Shown piece after piece: positions 45,163-57,997 of a DNA stretch of 64,000 nucleotides. The position numbers were made by a program, and so were the translations under genes. The notes under the pieces are model-generated. The model was not told where the DNA came from and searched no databases. It saw nothing but the letters and a program-made list of their open reading frames with translations. Origin of the DNA: Cytidiella melzeri (Eukaryota > Basidiomycota > Agaricomycetes > Polyporales > Irpicaceae); NCBI GenBank assembly GCA_022592445.1, contig JABYQR010000006.1:186001-250000 (forward strand), written 5' to 3'. The number at the start of each line of letters is the position of its first letter. Positions within the stretch are counted from its first letter, which is position 1.

Positions 45163-45523
45163 CGGCTGGAACGTTTCGTACATCATTAAAAGAGTAGAAA
45201 TGCAACTTGAAGTTTCGCACCATGTTTCGCCGTGGCCACGAAATATTTTGTATCAGGGCTTGAAACTGATATAAAGATGGTAATGAATGATAAGCAAGCG
45301 GTAATGAACTCGATTCAATTTGTGGCGTTGTCGGTATGACTACGAATACTTTGGCGTTTCATACGCGGGCCATCAAGCAAAACGTTCCCTGTCCTCCGCT
45401 CAACACCAAGTTCGACTTTCCTCTCCCCGCCCATCTCCTTGTCTCCCTCCCTTTGCCTTCGGGGCACTCACGTTCATTATCTCCCACCTTTGTCGGCCTT
45501 TTCGTTAACAACTTCAACTCACA
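45163..45523. promoter_or_regulatory. upstream region of the LPMO gene
   Basis: 361 bp without coding signal. A pyrimidine-rich tract (TTCCTCTCCCC...) runs before the ATG, typical of fungal transcription start regions. Confidence 0.4.
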
Positions 45524-47013
45524 ATGTTCTCCTCATCCCTTCTCCTCGCGGCCTCTGCCGCAACCCTTCCCCTCGTCGCAGGACATGTCGGTGAGTTCGC
45601 AATTTCTCTTCAAAAACTTCAGCCCAGCCAAAAATCTTACTTTTTGCCAGCCATCTTCACGGAAAGTATGTGGGGGCTTTCTGTCACCCAGACTACTTTC
45701 TCCTACGACAATCGCGCCGTCGTGCCGCTCTATGGCATGACTTTCGACCATTGGTGGTTTGTGCGTAACCTTCCGAATGGCTTTTATGCGAACTCGCCAT
45801 CTCTCAACTCACACTTCTGCTTAGCACAATCACTTGGCTTATCCTCCTGCTGCCGGCAAATTCACTGATCTCCCAGCTGGCGGATCGGTCACCGTCCAAC
45901 TGTCTTGCGATATTGGCTATACAGACGTATGGCAATACGGCCCGGGGTGAGCTTTTCCATTTTATCCTATTCTCCGAAGTAGTAATGTCGTTTGTAGCGG
46001 CGACAACCGTCAAAGTTCTGACTTGGCTTGCCCAGGCCAGCCTTCGACAGCCATTCACGCCAACGACATTAACGATGTTGCCGGTTCTGCCATCGCCATC
46101 GCATACAAGTCGGATGTCAACGACGTCAAGCCCGAAGACTTTGTCATCATCTCTACCAAACGTCAATCGCCCTGGTACTTGAACAATGATTTTCAAATCC
46201 CCGCAGGCCTTCCGGCGTGCCCTGAAGGTGGATGCATCTGCGCCTGGTTCTGGATTCACGAGCCCGACAGTGGAAGCGAGCAAATGTACATGAACGGCTT
46301 CCGATGCACCGTGTCGGGCAACACAGGCACGGTGCCCATCGGAAAGCCTGGTCTCGCTCGTCGTTGCCAGGATGTTCCCAGCAACTGCACCGTCGGACCC
46401 GTCAACCCGATTTACTGGTACCAACTGGAGGGTAACAACTATTTCGAGGGCACCTATTCTCCGCCGATGTACAACGAGGTCTACGGTTTCCCCGACGGTG
46501 CTATGCCAAACTTGTTCCAGGATGCTACTGTCGGAGGCACCCCTGCCACTGTTGCTACCGCGTCCTCCACCGATGTTTCCGCTTCGTCTTCACCAGCTGC
46601 CACTTCAGCTTCGCCGGCTGATGCTTCAGCTTCGCCAGCTGCTCCTTCAGGTTCGCCAGCTGATGCTTCAGAGTCGCCAGCTGCTACTTCAGCATCACCT
46701 ACTTCCTCACCGCCTGCATCTACCGTCGATACAGCTTCAGCTTCGGAGACTTCGGCCGTTGTCGCCGTTGCCCCTGCACCTACGTACGTATCAAGCCTGC
46801 TTGAGTTCCGCGTTTCCTCCCAGAAAAACTCACATGTACACCCTTTTATCTCTTTCGTGTAGCGATATCCCTACGCCTTCGTCCTCTGACCCGTCATCCA
46901 CACCTACCGCAAGCACCAAGAAATGCAAGCGCCGCTCGAGCAATAAGAGGCGTCGTTCTGCTCTCAAGAACCACCTCCAAAAGCGCTTGAGCCACGATGG
47001 ACGCACGTTCTGA
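45524..47013 (+). CDS. AA14-type lytic polysaccharide monooxygenase, secreted
   Basis: Five exons. A signal peptide ([19 protein letters not shown]) is followed by His as the predicted mature N-terminus, the first residue of the LPMO copper brace. MYG-like [61 protein letters not shown] and [14 protein letters not shown] match the AA14 family, known from wood-decay basidiomycetes and reported to cleave xylan on cellulose fibres. The second His ligand probably lies in the HNHL segment and an axial Tyr downstream. After the catalytic part comes a Ser/Ala/Pro linker of imperfect SPADAS repeats, then a Lys/Arg-rich tail ([13 protein letters not shown]). No carbohydrate-binding module is visible. 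The last intron follows APAPT. Confidence 0.87.
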
Positions 47014-47746
47014 GCGTATTTTGCACACACTCTCCTTCCCCAGCTTCCTCGATCTTGGATAGCTTCCAAGGCCTGCAACGTGCTTCGCATCTTCTCACGC
47101 CCGTCTTGAAACACGATGTCGGCTATACCCTCCTTCTTCTCCTTCCATTCTGACGTCTCGAAGCGCTCCGCTCCCCTGCGTGCGTCAATCGAGCAGTATT
47201 GTCTTTCTTTCTTGTTGTTGTGAGGCTCTGCATGCAGAGTCGCTAGCGGGCTCTTTCACTCTTATTCCCGGTGCAAAGGTGGCGGCGCTGTATGAACGTG
47301 TGGTACGGTGACTCCGTGGTGTTTGTTCAAGAGGGGGAGATTCTCACATCAGGCATGCGGGCTTTGTTCTTTCTTTCTCTCCCTCTTTATCTGCGGCAGA
47401 CGCGGTTGACGTACTTCTTCCATCAATACCTCCATCCTTGCTGCCCTCTCCTCCTCAATCTCTTTCGCGTATCTTTTAAGCTTATTCGGCCGTGTCTTGC
47501 AGATTTAACGGCAGCTTTGGTGTCACCGGTATAACGATTTTAGTGTGTGTAAAGACTGCGTCGATTCAAAACACCTGTGTTCTACTATCTGGCTACTGAA
47601 TACCAATTGTGTCAGTACTTGAGTAACGAGCGATGCGCGTAACGGTGTCGTTTGTGTCACAGTGTTTGCGGCGATGGGTGACACTATTGATCTATATATA
47701 GCCAAGCAACTGACAAGCACTGGTTCCGCGATCTCAAATTTGTTAT
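47014..47746. other. intergenic region between convergent genes
   Basis: About 730 bp holding the 3' ends of the LPMO gene and the permease gene. T-rich tracts are visible. No gene was seen. Confidence 0.45.
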
Positions 47747-49843
47747 CTAATGCACGCTCTTCGTCTCAGCGTTCACACTCCCCTTGAACTTTTCTTCAAG
47801 CGATGCCTGCTCCACATCATCACTCGCCGTGTCCTCCGCAGAGAGCAACTCGTCTGCGAGGATCGCCTCCTCCACGAACGTCTCTTTTGCCGGGAAGAAC
47901 GCAGACGCCAAGTAATACACGACCGAGGCCGTCGTGAACCCAAATATCCACGAGATATCAAACAAGTTGGCGTCGCCTCTGACCACAATCTTTGGGTTGA
48001 TGGAGTTGATGAGGCCAGGGAGGGTAGGGCCGACAGAAACGACGATCGCGAGGACGGCACGCCAATTCTGCAATACAATCATAGAAATTTGTTTTAGTGG
48101 GTCCAGGAGCAACGGGTAGAGATATAAAGGAAGGAGAGTAACGTACGAATCCGGCAGAGTACCTGTACCTTCCGTGCGGGTTGTACATGGACGGAACGTC
48201 CACTTTGCATTTATGCACGAGCCAGTACTGTGGTATGTATCATCAGTGTAGAGAAGCCCAAGAAGAAAAAGAGGGAAGAGACGAGAGGCGAGCGGACTTA
48301 CGTCTGTCACCATAATCCCCGCAAACGGTCCCAAAAACACCGTGTACCCGCTCATGAACGTCAAAAAACCCTCCGCGCTCGCTAGAATCTCCCACGGGGC
48401 CAACGCCCATCCCCCCAGGATCGCACAGAGGACCTGACCTCGGCGGATGTTGATGTACCGCGGGAAGAGTACGGTCATGTCGTTCGCGGCGCTGAGGGAG
48501 TTGGCGGAGATGTTGGTGCCGAGGGTGGTGAGCATGAAGACGGCGGAGGCGAAGAAGGCGGCGGCGCGGTTGTCCCATTCGTTGATCAGGGTGAGAGGGT
48601 CCCAGAGGACTTTGCCGTAGAGGACGACGCCGGCGGAGGTGACCATGATTCCGCAAAAGGAGGCGAGGGTGAAGGCGATGGGGATGATGATGAGCTGGAC
48701 ATATTGGCTAAACAAGAAAGGGAGGATCAGCGGAGGACAGCTCTGAGAGTTGTTGATTGGCAGCTTACGCTCTTTCGTTCTTGGCATAACGCTATCAAGC
48801 CAAGGGGGTGGATCAGTGAGGGAAATCTAGATTACAGCACCAAAGATGGCGCAACTCACAGTGAAATCGGGGATGTTGACAGACAGCGTGGAATAGATCC
48901 CAAGCGCGCTGTTCAACGCACTCAACCACGACCAGGAAAGCTTGCTCCCCGACAATTGCGAGTGGTCTGCAAACAGTCCTTGAGAAGGAGGCACTTTGAC
49001 GGCTGCCCAGATGAGCATGGCGAGCCAGCCTGCAGGCACGATGAGGGCTTTGACGAGGAAGAGCCAGCGAATACGCTGGGGTGATACGAACATGAAGGGG
49101 AACTATGACCATTCATGTATGAGAGGAGAGAATACGTAGTCTCAAAAAGGGATACGACAAACCTGGATCAGCCAGTAGAGGAAGTAGCACATCATTCCAG
49201 AGGTGGTGATGTTGGCATCCTCAGATAGGCGATTCGGCATGTGCTGTATGCTCGGCCAGATCGCTTTGAGCATCTGCGTAGACGTGAGCGTTTTTATCAC
49301 GCAGAGCCTGAGGTTATCCCAACGAACCTGGTACACGCACTCCGATCCCGTGAACGTCTGGATGCCGAACCAAAACATGGATAAAACAACACGACTGATG
49401 ACACTAAAGTAGCTGAACCAGAACCCAAACGAAGACCGGTTCAGGACTGGGAATGCGACATGCAAGCGGGCACCCGCCGTCCCGTTGAGTACCATGACGA
49501 TTGCAATGATAACATGGCCCACTGCGATAGCAGGTAGAGCCTGCCGCCTACAAAATTCAAGATCAGTATAGTACATCCTCAAGCCAGATATCGGAAAACA
49601 TGACTCGAGTATTCACCATGACAGCCCCACCGCCAGCATACTCGATGCCAACTCCCACACCGCCGCATTTGTAGCATCCGATATCCAATATGCAACATAG
49701 TTGTACGTCGACCACGTTCTCTTGCTAGGCGGGACGGGGTCCATATCCTTGTTCGACCATCGACTGCTCGGTGCGAACGTCGACGGTGACGGCTCGAGGG
49801 CCCATGCGGAGGGTTTGAGGTATGCTCGGATTGGCTTCACCAT
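47747..49843 (-). CDS. NCS1-family nucleobase/cofactor permease
   Basis: Eight exons. The N-terminus has TWSTYNYVAYWISDATN, the hallmark of NCS1 (nucleobase:cation symporter-1) helix 1. Then VLNGTAGARLHVAFPVLNRSSFG, FWFGIQTFTG, DFTRYAKNERAQYVQL, PWEILASAEGFLTFMSGY and VDVPSMYNPHGRYRYS follow. About twelve membrane helices are expected, with an acidic cytoplasmic C-terminal tail (ASDDVEQASLEEK). Family members in fungi take up uracil, allantoin, uridine, thiamine or nicotinamide riboside with protons; which substrate applies here is unclear. All joins are in phase. The next gene upstream, on the same strand, is a dehydrogenase about 260 bp away. Confidence 0.88.
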
Positions 49844-50102
49844 CGTTCAAGCTGGTGGCCTAGCAAGCTCCTGGGATAGCGTCCGGTAATCGCCCCACTC
49901 CTGAGAAACGGCCATGCATATGTACGTTTTCCCGTCTGGGCGCTCATGATAGCAGGGCTGATGTTGAGAAGATCATTTATCAGTTGAGAACTTGTCGTCT
50001 CCAAGCCGTACGGCGGTCCGGTTCAGCTATCCGTCCATAAAGCGATGTGTCGTACGCATGCACTCTAGACATACTCGTGCTAGTATGTACAGCTTTCATG
50101 TT

Positions 50103-51206
50103 CTACAACGACGCACCGCCACAAGTCTTGATGGTCTGCCCAGTAATGTACTCTCCTTCATCAGACACCAAGAACGCGACAAGTTTTGCAACGTCTTCTG
50201 GCACCTGTATGCGCCCTAGCTTGATGTCCCGTTTGACTCGTATGGCTTTGGCTGCACCGACAGAGACATTTTCCTATCCATAACGGCAGCAGGGTCAGCA
50301 GATTGAAGGATAGAGAACGAGAAGATGTACATACGATTCGTGCAAGTTCCTGATCTATGTGGTCCCACATTGGCGTGTCTACAATTCCAGGAGCGTACGC
50401 TACAGGACGATGGAGCATTTTCACACCATCATTGACAGAGAGCAGATAAACGCACGGGGTTTACACGTACCATTGACTCTAATGCCATACTGAGCCCATT
50501 CTTTCGCAGCTGCTTCTGTGAAGCCACGCACAGCGAACTTTGTCCCACCGTAAGGTCCGAGGTTCTCTGGAATTGATGCAGTGAAAAACGTGAACGAAAC
50601 AAACAAGTCAAATGAGCGTACCTGCTGTGCGGTAGGAAGCGATAGATCCGGCGCCGATGATGCGCCCTCCGTTGCCTTGCTTCACCATCTGCTTTGCTGC
50701 AGCTATATGTGTGTTCATAAAACCGAGAAGATTGATGCGTATCTCATTCTCGATGAACCTGGCATGACTCTTGTGAAGTTCTGTGTCGCTAACAACCAAG
50801 GAGGAAACTCACTCGGGTGTGCACTCCAGCAATGGCCTCACCTGTGTCACTCCAGCGTTGGCAACACTCACAAACAGATTTGGACCGAGCCTGTCTACAG
50901 TCTCCTGAACGGCACTGTATATCTGCGTTGGCTCCTTCACGTCTACATTCGCTCCCGTCAGCATCCGCGTTTCGATCTCAGAGAGACGAGCTGACCAGCA
51001 TCGACACTGATAGCCTGCCTCCCATAGCTCTCGATTTCCTTGATGACGTCTCCGACACGATCCTTTGCTTTAGGAATGTCAGCGATAGAGATGTCGTAGC
51101 CGTCCCGCGCAAGTCTGCACGCGATGGCGCGTCCTATGCCTTGTCCGCCCCCTGTAATGAATGCAATGCGGCCGAGGGCAGCTTTCACGGGGGATGCGAA
51201 AGACAT
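50103..51206 (-). CDS. short-chain dehydrogenase/reductase
   Basis: Six exons. The Rossmann nucleotide motif TGGGQGIG lies at residues ~18-25, NAGVTQ in strand 4, GAGSIASY supplies the catalytic Ser, and YGGTKFAV supplies the Tyr-x-x-x-Lys pair. It ends [15 protein letters not shown]. The pattern [14 protein letters not shown] and overall size resemble diacetyl/acetoin reductases and other classical NAD(P)-dependent SDRs, but the substrate cannot be told. One intron (after LLECTP) is 54 nt and ends at CATGCCAG; an apparent shorter alternative gives an unlikely insertion. Same strand as the permease. Confidence 0.88.
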
Positions 51207-51899
51207 GTTCGCCAGGACAAAGTGTCTGTGTTTCCGTGCATTGAGCTGAACATTATATGCGGTGGTAACGACCGGCGCGGTGTGAGGGTCGACCGGTCAG
51301 CGACTGGTCAGCTGAGGGATGTTGTGCGATGTCCCGGATGTGCACAACGATTTTCTGAGGGTCGTCGACAACAGCGTCCGAGAACGTGAGCTGGAACGGG
51401 ATTCACCGGTCGGCACATCTGTCGCGATCGGAGCACATACGATTACGCGCCCATGACGCAGCTGGTACCAGGACCCCGGACCACTCCCGCGCGCTAGAAA
51501 AATGGCGGGATCAGGCTGGACCTGGCAGCCAGTGCAGTTACAGGCTGCCATACATGCCAATGCATACAGGACAATGAGACGCGCGGGTCTACGACAGACG
51601 AGTCTCATCTCGGCCGAGCCTATGTTTATCTTCAGAGTTGAAAATTGCCAGTGTTGAGGAATCAAAGACCCCGAGCACCACAGGGATGCAGCCGGGGTCC
51701 TGTCTGACTTGCGCAATAGATATCATTTAAAATAGCCGTGAGCAACGTTGACGACGTCCCTCCACTATTAGTGCTGCGCTGCTCACTCGTCCCTAGCCAT
51801 CGTCCTGTCCGCAACCCGACGTCGACGTCGACCACGACCACCTCCAGCTCTTAGCAGCTCGTCGTAGGATAATCAGGCTCTTCCACTGCACGTCGACAA
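51207..51899. promoter_or_regulatory. divergent intergenic region
   Basis: About 690 bp between the dehydrogenase (minus) and the next plus-strand gene. Open frames here (51,297-51,716 minus) lack family features. Confidence 0.4.
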
Positions 51900-52794
51900 A
51901 TGCCATCTGTCCATCCCGCTTACATTTCTCTCGACAAGAAGTCCGTCCTCTCAGCCATTGATGTCCTCGATCAAGGAAGCCCAACGACGCCCGACGCCGA
52001 CTTTGCCGTAGAAGTGGTCAATCAAAACGGCGTAGGTACCCTTACCTCAGTAAGTCCTTTTTTATTCCTTCGTCGTATCAATTGACACCCGTTCGCTACA
52101 GACGACCGACTCAGATGCGACGTACCAGGACAAAGCACGCGCGTCAAAGACCTTCAAACCACACCTCTGTCTTTCCAACCTCTCCCTGCATTCACCCCAC
52201 TCGTTCGTCGGCACTCCCTTTGACGTCTCCCCCCGCTTTGAATACCCCTTCCCACCGACCACCGGCCGCGATACCGGAATCATCACGCCCTCTCCAGCAC
52301 GACACCCAACGACCACCACACCCTTTGCTCCCACATCATTATATGTACATGGCACCGTTACCTTAGGTCAATCTCCACTTGCACTCAATCGTCCGGGCCG
52401 CAGCTTCTCTCCCACACATCCTAAGCTTGCCACACGGGATGCACCAGTTCCTCCGGGTCTTGCTGCGAAGAAGAGGCCAAGCGTCAGCAGCATGATTGTG
52501 TCCATGAATCAACAGAGGAAAAGGTCACGGAGCGCGGTTTCGGACAGGGAGCATCAGCATACGTCGCCGAAGCTCGCACGAGCACAGGTTCCCCATCAAG
52601 CGAGGAGATCCTTCAATGAGGTCTGTTCGTCGGAAGTGGAGATGATGAGGGAAGGACAGCGTGGAACAGTGCACCCGTTGTCGGCAGAGCCTTTCACAGA
52701 CGACTCTCCAGCATCCTCGCCGACGATGGACTTGCAGGAAGTGTCTTCAGCGGAACCATCAGTAGACCTTCAAGGCATACACGAAGGCCTTTGA
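51900..52794 (+). CDS. hypothetical Pro/Ser/Thr-rich protein
   Basis: Two exons joined after GTLTS by a 52-nt intron (GTAAGT...CTACAG). The product of about 280 residues is polar and low-complexity, with TP/SP motifs (GIITPSPARHP), a basic cluster (QQRKRSR) and an acidic Ser-rich C-terminus. It is probably a nuclear or regulatory protein with disordered structure. No family is recognised. Confidence 0.6.
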
Positions 52795-53751
52795 AGCCCA
52801 AGTCGCTTGGTTTGTCTTGTAACGGACAGCCCGCTATAGGACAACCTTCCCCCACTTATGCATCCCTCGACGGGCCCTTAATCTAATTAGGCTCCGCAGG
52901 CGTAGACATGCAGCCCTCTTCACCGGTTGGGATCTTTTTTTCGATTGGAATTTGTCATAACAACATGGCTGTGGTCGTCCGTCGAGAGGAATTATGTTTG
53001 CCCGCTCGCTCATTAGTTCTTTTGCACTCTCGTTACGCGCTTTCACGCGCTTTCACGACATCCTTTCGTTACTTCTTTTCTCCTGCTCCTCGATCGTTCC
53101 TTTCATTCGATTTTGGTCACGGCATTCTGCTTTGCATTGTTCAGTTTCATGGTCATTGACCACGCAACATATCCACACCTCCTTCTCAATCGCATCTACC
53201 CCATCTACCCGCACATCACACATACACGAAACTCATCACACTCCTCTCAATCATTCATACCTCCTCCATCTTGTCTCCGGTCGCATATTCTGTAGTCGTC
53301 GCTGGTTTCTTGGTTCATTTGTACACTTATCATCATACACGGGTTTGTTGTACATGTTTCGAAGCTGTTCTAGTTCTCTGTAGCATTCATGCACAGTATA
53401 CAATATGCACATTGCGCATACACACGTTGCGCATGCGCACGCCTTCCCACTATTGATGAGGCACGTCCGAGCAATTCATTTCTTGCACCAAGCTACTTAT
53501 CCAGACTTCGATTCAGACATGCTTCGTAGGCGTAGATCATGATTCGAATCTGTGCCTGTCGTGCCGCATGATGCTGCACGATGCGCAAAGCACGTGCACG
53601 GCGTCTTCGAAGCCTCATTTGTTATGCAAACTTGAATATGCCATAACGCCCTATTTAAAGTACATTTTTTGTCTAGAGGACATACAACACACGCAACTTA
53701 TCATCCCCGCCTCCGGGCATCCATCCTCGTCCACGGAGATTTAATATCCGA
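52795..53751. other. intergenic region between convergent genes
   Basis: About 960 bp, pyrimidine-rich on the plus strand, with short CACA and ATGCGCA repeats near 53,400-53,450. No coding exon or RNA gene was recognised. Confidence 0.4.
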
Positions 53752-55585
53752 TCAATCCTCCTCTTCATTCCACAATCTCTCAGGCAAACGTCTTCCGACA
53801 AATAGTGAGCTCCACGACACGCACACCAAGATGACATACACAGCGGTGCCGCCTAGCCAGTTGTGCTGGACTGACGCGGCGAACAACGACGTCGAAAGGG
53901 CAGGACCGATGGCGCGGACAATCGAGGCGGCGAGCTGGGCAACCCCGTTTGTCGCGCCGAGAGAGTGTTTGTTTGGGGATGCGGCGGCGACGTAAAGGAA
54001 AATCGAACCTATTTCAAGGTAAGCCAAGGGACGCAAGAGAGAAACACGACAGAGAACAAAGACGAACCGTAGGCTAAATCACACGCGACAGTAAAACAAA
54101 GCTGCAAAGCAACTAAACACCACACCCACACAGACATCCCGGTGTCCTGCGCCAGTCCGCTGATGACGGGGAACAACCAGAACAGGAGTACGTACATTCC
54201 TAAGCCCGCGAGGAACAGCTTTCTAGGGCCGACAGTATTGATGAGTTTCGCAAAGAAGAACGCTTGGAACAAGCCGTTGGAAACACCGAAGCAAGCTAGG
54301 GTGGTCCCGATGCGAGCTGGACTTTGCCCGAGACCACCGAGGTGTATGGGCGTGGCGTAAAAGAGGGGGAGGATGGCACGATAGGCGATGTCAAGCATGG
54401 CTAGGATGGCGTAGCAGGATACGGAAAGCATCACAGGGTATGTGAGGAGGTCACGCATGGGAACCGGGCGGTGAGAGAGTGGGATGTAGGACTCCCTGTC
54501 TGCATGACCGGGTATGTTGCAGGCAGCTCGTTTTGGGACTGTCTAGAGGTGGGATTGGTAAAATGACGACGAGGATCAAAAACAACGTAGAATCTGGTAC
54601 GTAAGGGATCGCCTACCTCCTTGAGAAAGACAGCGGTTATGGTGAATGCTATCGCCGAGAATGCGGAGGCCGCGGCGCAGGGGAGGAAGTACGGGTATTC
54701 AATCCAGAATGTATCTGTGAAGATCTCTGGCCAGTGGTCGTGAGGCTTTGAGAGTACACCTCCTATTAAAGGGCTGTTGTAAACAATGAAGTTAGGATGG
54801 TTTCAGGGTAACGCAAGGTTCTCCCCCTTACCCAACAGTGTTCCCGGTGGACCACACAACTGGCATGAGGGCAAAGCCTTGAGCTCTGTTCGTCGAATCG
54901 GTCAGCTCTGGATCAACACGGTAAGCCCCACGACCACTCCGATTGTACCATTTTCTTGGCTTACCTGCCATCATGCTCTTGATGACACCCAAATTGCCAT
55001 TGAGTGCCCCAACAAGACAGCGACTGCGGTCGTACTTAGCGGGGGCATAGCGAAGGCGGCGCCACACCACGCACCTCAAGACTAGAGACAAAAACGTCTT
55101 CGAAAGGCCGAAGAAAATCATTGAGACACAAAGGCCGGCTACTCCTACCAAGAGCACGGGCTTGCGACCAACGTGATCCGACATACGGCTCCATTGCAAG
55201 ATAAACATCGCCTCGGTAGCAAAGAATAGAGATTCCTATGGTTAGGGCAGCAACATGAGTATCGAACAGGGCAGCGTGGTTCCGGCGAATGCTTACAATG
55301 AGTCCTGCGTAATATCCCACTTTGGCCTCATCACCTCCAGTGATGTCCAGCTCACTGATCAGCTAAGGATATGTCAGCTCAACTTACAAGTCGATTAGTC
55401 GAAGCAGATCATACCTGGTTGATAAATGGGTAGATACACTGAGAGGTGATGGGCTCCGCCAGCTGAAAGAATAGCAGTACACCCAACTGCAACTTGGGGA
55501 GAGGCGTCGGCACCTTCTGCTTCTTGTCCTCTGAAGGGAGCAACGACTGTTGAACATCGTCATCGAAAGCAAAACCGCCAGTCAT
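53752..55585 (-). CDS. major facilitator superfamily transporter
   Basis: Seven or more exons. The N-terminal exon reads LPKLQLGVLLFFQLAEPITSQ, then YYAGLI, ATEAMFILQWSRMSDHVGRKPVLL with the MFS signature loop (D..GRKP) between helices 2 and 3, and SRCLVGALNGNLGVIKSMM. The middle has PLIGGVLSKP and the C-terminal half APSNKHSLGATNG-like and VGRRLPERLW. The order and motifs fit the drug:H+ antiporter-1/ZIFL-like (tetracycline-resistance-like) group of fungal MFS proteins in the plasma or vacuolar membrane. Substrate is unknown. The start chosen is MTGGFAFDDD; an upstream in-frame ATG at 55,636 is possible. Confidence 0.83.
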
Positions 55586-56532
55586 TGCACAGAGAGAGGG
55601 AGAGGGGTTGCACGGTGGGGAGGAAGGCCGGTTCACCTGTATAGCGTTCAGATCATTCTTATCATCCTACCTGGAGCGCTGTCCAGTAATTCCATGCAGT
55701 ATCTCAAGTCCAGGCTGCTTGCATCAAAACACATCGTAAGCGACGGATATCCTCGCGGGCTTTGCCAGTCCTAGTCGAACTTTCTTGCTTTCTGAGAAAA
55801 CGCAGACTGTCGGAGGTTCGCGGCAGTTATTACGCAAACGCGGACGGCTCGCGCGTAATAAGGTATAATATGGCCCGGTTGCTAATCTTCGGTGAGATTA
55901 TAGCTCCAATTGGTTATGTATCTGGCGTAAAGTGTTACATACGCCCGCTATCAATTGACGGGTCCTGGAGTGAGGAATTGATAAACGTACCGTTATATGC
56001 AGTTGGCTATCAAGGATTCACTCTCGTATACACGAATAGCACCAACCTTCGTTGACAGTATATACATGCAGCCGTGGGGCTAGCCTGGCAAGTCGTGGAG
56101 CCAAACTATAAGCAGCGAAAGGATAGAAGCTAAGGTGCGACAGACGAAGCCTCAGAAGAGGCTTCTGCGACCTTTGACTGGAGCGGCAGGCTCAACGTGC
56201 GCACAGTTGTCCACGCATGTTCTGCCGAACAATACATGCTATCGTTGATCGTCAATCAGAGAGCGCGGGAGTGCCGGTAGTAGATGCCTGATGTCTGATT
56301 CCTGGCGCCAGACATTGAATTTACGTGTTTCGTTGACATTGCGCCAATTGACACTGAGCGTCCTGCACATTCACGACGCGTTATCTGTTACAGACATCAG
56401 CTGAGTGGGTACGTGCGAGTTGCGGGATGTCTATGACCGTATATACGTACTTGATAATCAATGTCTGCTGAACGTAACAGTAGTGTTCGATAAAAATACA
56501 GAGGTCACCCGCTGACACTTCAACGCTCAGGC
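55586..56532. other. intergenic region
   Basis: About 950 bp. An open frame at 55,762-56,055 has no recognised features. No RNA gene or transposon was identified. Confidence 0.4.
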
Positions 56533-57997
56533 CTAGACAAGAAGCGCGAATAATCCCAGCACAGTCGAAACTGTGGTCACAGCATACATCGGCGATGCCG
56601 TTCTGTGGAATACGAGTCAGTTCTTGATCGTTGTATGGGCCCAAGGTGGCTAAAGATTACTTACAATGCCGCTAAATTCTGCGAGTTTGACGAACTGTTT
56701 CCCGTTGGCGTCGCTGGGGACGCACTACTGCCGGACGTGCTAGACGCATTGCTTGTACTATCCGATAATGAACCTACGAGTGCGCTTGCGTTCGTAGCCC
56801 TTGTGGTGCCAGATTGTATGGCCCATGATATTCCGCCCATGACATGTCCCAGGAATAGATTGTCCTAGGGAGCAGTAGTGAGAGCAGAGTAGCCTCCATC
56901 ATCGAGCGACTTGCCTTCCAAGTATCGTTAGTATGGCCGAGGCTAGTGTAGAAGCTTCGGCCGGCAGCACCTCCTGCCTCTACCCCAGCAGCACGCTCCT
57001 GAAACCATGCTAATAGACGTCACAGCATTAGGACCCAACTATCACATATATGAAGACCAAACGCTGACCGGTAGGATGCGGAGTTCCCTGATTGAAGGAG
57101 CGGGGTCCGGGATCTACGATGGACATGAGCTAAAATGAGAACGCTGGCATATGTAAACTCCGTGCAGCTGACCGTTGTAACTTGATTCATTCGCCGATAG
57201 TATGACAACGGCACCGACACTACGTGGGTCAGACTTGAAGTTGTACCTGGTAACGGATTATTTTGACAGAGTCGCACTGCAACTGTTTTACCTACATTTC
57301 GTCATATACATGCCACTGAGCTGGGAGCATACTGGTACTGGGGTGGGAAGGACCCACGACGTCGACTATCTGCCATGCTTGGTTAGACATATGTCCCCTG
57401 CTTTCGCCGACAACAGTGCGACATACTGCATGAGTTATCGCAGGATGATAGTCAAAATGGGCACCTTGAAAGCTGTTAGAACCGTTGCACACAGCAGCCG
57501 CAGCTGCCAGGACTACCCACCGAGTTCCTTGTCAAAGAATGTAGAGTTCCTGAGGCAGTCTGAGGCAGCATGGATCCCGACAAAGTTACCACCGCTGTCG
57601 ACATAGCGCTGGAGTGCTGCCTGGCCGTCTGCGTCAAGAACTAAACAGGGTCGCAGTGAGTACCGCTGCCAGTGTGACTACATTATTGGAACGGAAGAGG
57701 CTTGCCTTCTCCAGTGTTCATCAAGAACACGAGCAGATCGTACTGAGACAGTTCATCGTCGTTAAACCACGAAGCATCTTCAGTGCTGTTGAATCGAATA
57801 TTGTACGCAGGACCTTGAGCTTTCAGGGCTTCAATGGCCGTCGGGATGGAATCGTGACGAAAGTCGGCTGTGGCCGAGTAGATGAGTGCTGTAGCGGTAA
57901 TATCGGTTTGAGCTAGGGCCACAGATACTTGAGACATCAGAGCCCAAAGGATAGTAGAGAATGTGCACAGCGAGTCAAAAGACTGTGAAAGGTGCAT
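56533..57997 (-). CDS. secreted ThuA-like domain protein with probable GPI anchor
   Basis: Seven exons. A signal peptide (ending ALAQ) is followed by ATALIYSATADFRHDS and SQYDLLVFLMNTGE, then GGNFVGIHAASDC, GAHFDYHPAI, AWFQERAAG and SFYTSLGHTNDTW, the ordered motifs of the ThuA (trehalose-utilisation, glutamine-amidotransferase-like) fold. A Ser/Thr-rich linker leads to a short C-terminal hydrophobic segment (TVLGLFALLV), which suggests GPI anchoring. The first intron starts with GC (GAAG/GCAAGC...TTTAG), a GC-AG intron. Enzymatic role is unknown; many fungal members are annotated only by fold. It is divergent from the CIA30 gene with a 206-bp spacer. Confidence 0.85.

Noticed and set aside
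50763..50816. 24-nt intron in the short-chain dehydrogenase
   Set aside because: Using the later acceptor CATGCCAG gives a 54-nt intron and a protein of normal SDR spacing. The short version would insert about 12 residues.
53531..53560. Possible tRNA T-arm (ATTCGAATC)
   Set aside because: No acceptor stem or D- and anticodon-arms could be folded around it.
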